This document shows positions 11,497 to 12,660 of a stretch of 12,660 nucleotides of DNA, piece by piece. A program made the translations under genes and the position numbers. A model generated the notes under the pieces. The model saw only the letters and a program-made list of their open reading frames with translations. It ran no database searches and was not told the DNA's origin. The DNA is from SZUA-217 sp034658975 (GTDB taxonomy: Bacteria; Actinomycetota; Acidimicrobiia; Spongiisociales; ZC4RG35). Positions within the stretch are counted from its first letter, which is position 1. Every line of letters begins with the position of its first letter. The stretch covers positions 1 to 12,660 of the forward strand of contig JAYEGJ010000052.1 in the NCBI GenBank assembly GCA_034658975.1, given 5' to 3'.

Positions 11497-12660
11497 GTGG
11501 GAACGAGCCTCATCACCGTTCTGGCGGTCGTCGCCGGAGTCGTCTGGCTGGGTCTGATGATGGTGTCATCTCTGCGCAATCGCGGAGGCGAAGAGATCGC
11601 CCCCAACCTGCAGCCGGGCATCAACGACCAAGAGCTGGAGACCCGCCGACTGGAGAAGGGGCAGAAGGTCGCCATTGTCGGATCGGCGTTCCTTGCCATC
11701 TCTCTTCCTCTCTACTTCCTGGGTGAAACGAATCGCCAGGAGGGCTTCGTAGAGGCGTTCGTCGAAGAGTCGGTGGACCGCGGCGAGCACCTCGTGGAGG
11801 AGTTCGCCTGTTTTAGCTGCCACGGCCCGCTCGGCGTGGGGGGCGTGGCTCCATTCGTCGAACCTCGATCAGGCGTTTCCGTCGATTGGGTTGCGCCCGC
11901 ACTGGACGACGTCCTCTACCGATTCGACGAGGACGAGCTGAACTTCTGGATCACCTTCGGTCGTGGCAACACGCCGATGCCGGCCTGGGGTCTCCCCGGC
12001 GGTGGACCGCTCAACGAGCACCAGGTCGTCGACGTGATCAGCTACCTGAAGACCATCCAGGTGAGTCAGCAAGAGGCAGTCGACAGGACTCCCGGCATGC
12101 TGACGGCTCAAGAGCTTCGACTCGAGGGCGCCGACGACGCAATGACAGCGTCCATCGTCGACCAGAAGCAGCTAATCGCCGAGATCGGCCAGGCTCCTGA
12201 TGATTCCGCCTTCATCGGTCCCTTATCCGAGGAGGCCCAGGACATCCTCGAGGGCGCCGGCGAGGGAATCGACACCGACGACGACGGCCTTTCCGATGTC
12301 GCCGAGGTCGAGCTGTCGGCCCTCTCAGTCGAGGCGGTCGAGTTCTTCCGAGAGGTTGAGCCGATTGTGATGGATCCGAACACTCCGGATGCGGAGAAGG
12401 TGGACGAGGCCCTGGCCGTCTTGGAGGCCGCCTCGGAGAAGGATCCGATTCTTGCGACGTTTGCGATCGCCATCCAGGACTTGGTCGACAACCAGGAGGA
12501 GGGCGACGACACCGACGGCGACGGCCTCACCGACGCGACCGAGGCCGCCATCACCGGTCAGATGGCGTCTGCAAGCGCGGAGACCGTTCCCAGCACCATC
12601 AGTGCGATCTCACTCGACCCGACCAAGGCGGAGTCGGTCTCCGGTGTCACCGATCGCTCG
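11497..12660 (+). CDS. membrane monoheme cytochrome c with TSP3/EF-hand-like calcium-binding repeats (3' end outside window)
   Basis: The frame is open from GTG at 11497 to the window end (388 residues, no stop reached). It has two membrane helices (about 5-25 and 58-77) joined by a short polar loop. A class I cytochrome c domain follows, with heme site CFSCH (105-109) and likely Met161 ligand (GNTPMPAWG). After a Glu-rich helical stretch come two DxDxDGxxDxxE loops, DTDDDGLSDVAE (259-270) and DTDGDGLTDATE (338-349), which match calcium-binding repeats of the TSP type 3/EF-hand-like kind found in secreted proteins. GTG directly abuts the Rieske TGA; GAGGGTGAGG just upstream serves as ribosome site. 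A later ATG (11557) would cut helix 1. It likely carries electrons from the Rieske protein, with a periplasmic or extracellular domain of unknown role. Confidence 0.85.
   Translation, partial: MGTSLITVLAVVAGVVWLGLMMVSSLRNRGGEEIAPNLQPGINDQELETRRLEKGQKVAIVGSAFLAISLPLYFLGETNRQEGFVEAFVEESVDRGEHLVEEFACFSCHGPLGVGGVAPFVEPRSGVSVDWVAPALDDVLYRFDEDELNFWITFGRGNTPMPAWGLPGGGPLNEHQVVDVISYLKTIQVSQQEAVDRTPGMLTAQELRLEGADDAMTASIVDQKQLIAEIGQAPDDSAFIGPLSEEAQDILEGAGEGIDTDDDGLSDVAEVELSALSVEAVEFFREVEPIVMDPNTPDAEKVDEALAVLEAASEKDPILATFAIAIQDLVDNQEEGDDTDGDGLTDATEAAITGQMASASAETVPSTISAISLDPTKAESVSGVTDRS

Overview
The window is high-GC, densely coded DNA that looks actinobacterial, most likely class Acidimicrobiia or a relative. 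Pointers are a CAP-domain protein with a Thr-rich tail, a DUF3558-like lipoprotein, GTG/TTG starts and apparently leaderless promoters. This placement is an inference: a split cytochrome b is unusual for Actinobacteria, and Chloroflexota is the main alternative.

Layout, left part (1-4340): the 3' end of an asparaginase II gene; about 350 bp without a gene, holding a DnaA-box cluster and a strongly folded stretch; a secreted CAP protein on the minus strand; a small lipoprotein on the plus strand; a Clp1-like P-loop polynucleotide kinase (minus) diverging from an S-adenosylmethionine hydrolase (plus); a possible tiny membrane protein (minus); and a glutaredoxin-like protein (plus). A symmetric 166-bp inverted repeat (4335-4500) lies between the glutaredoxin-like gene and the respiratory locus and contains the stop codons of both flanking convergent genes.

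Right part (4497-12660): two divergent respiratory operons separated by 172 bp. The minus-strand operon encodes a CcoN-like 478-residue membrane protein, a CcoO-like monoheme cytochrome c and a second membrane-anchored monoheme cytochrome c. The plus-strand operon encodes a four-helix membrane protein, a 2[4Fe-4S] ferredoxin-like protein, a cytochrome b6-type subunit, a subunit IV-type subunit, a Rieske protein and a membrane cytochrome c with calcium-binding-type repeats that runs off the window. Genes in each operon abut or overlap, which implies co-translation.

The most unusual features are in this locus. The CcoN-like protein keeps the fold-level sequence pattern of a heme-copper oxidase subunit I, but none of its three histidines sits at a heme or copper ligand position. 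Three proteins from the two operons (CcoO-like, second cytochrome c, subunit IV) share the same short N-terminal helical module (IPESL...RSA.A.A), followed by an Ala/Pro/Glu-rich linker and then the membrane part. Predicted topology puts all three modules in the cytoplasm. The inference is that the two operons build one physical assembly: a bc-type quinol:cytochrome c oxidoreductase with a built-in ferredoxin and a cofactor-free oxidase-like partner.
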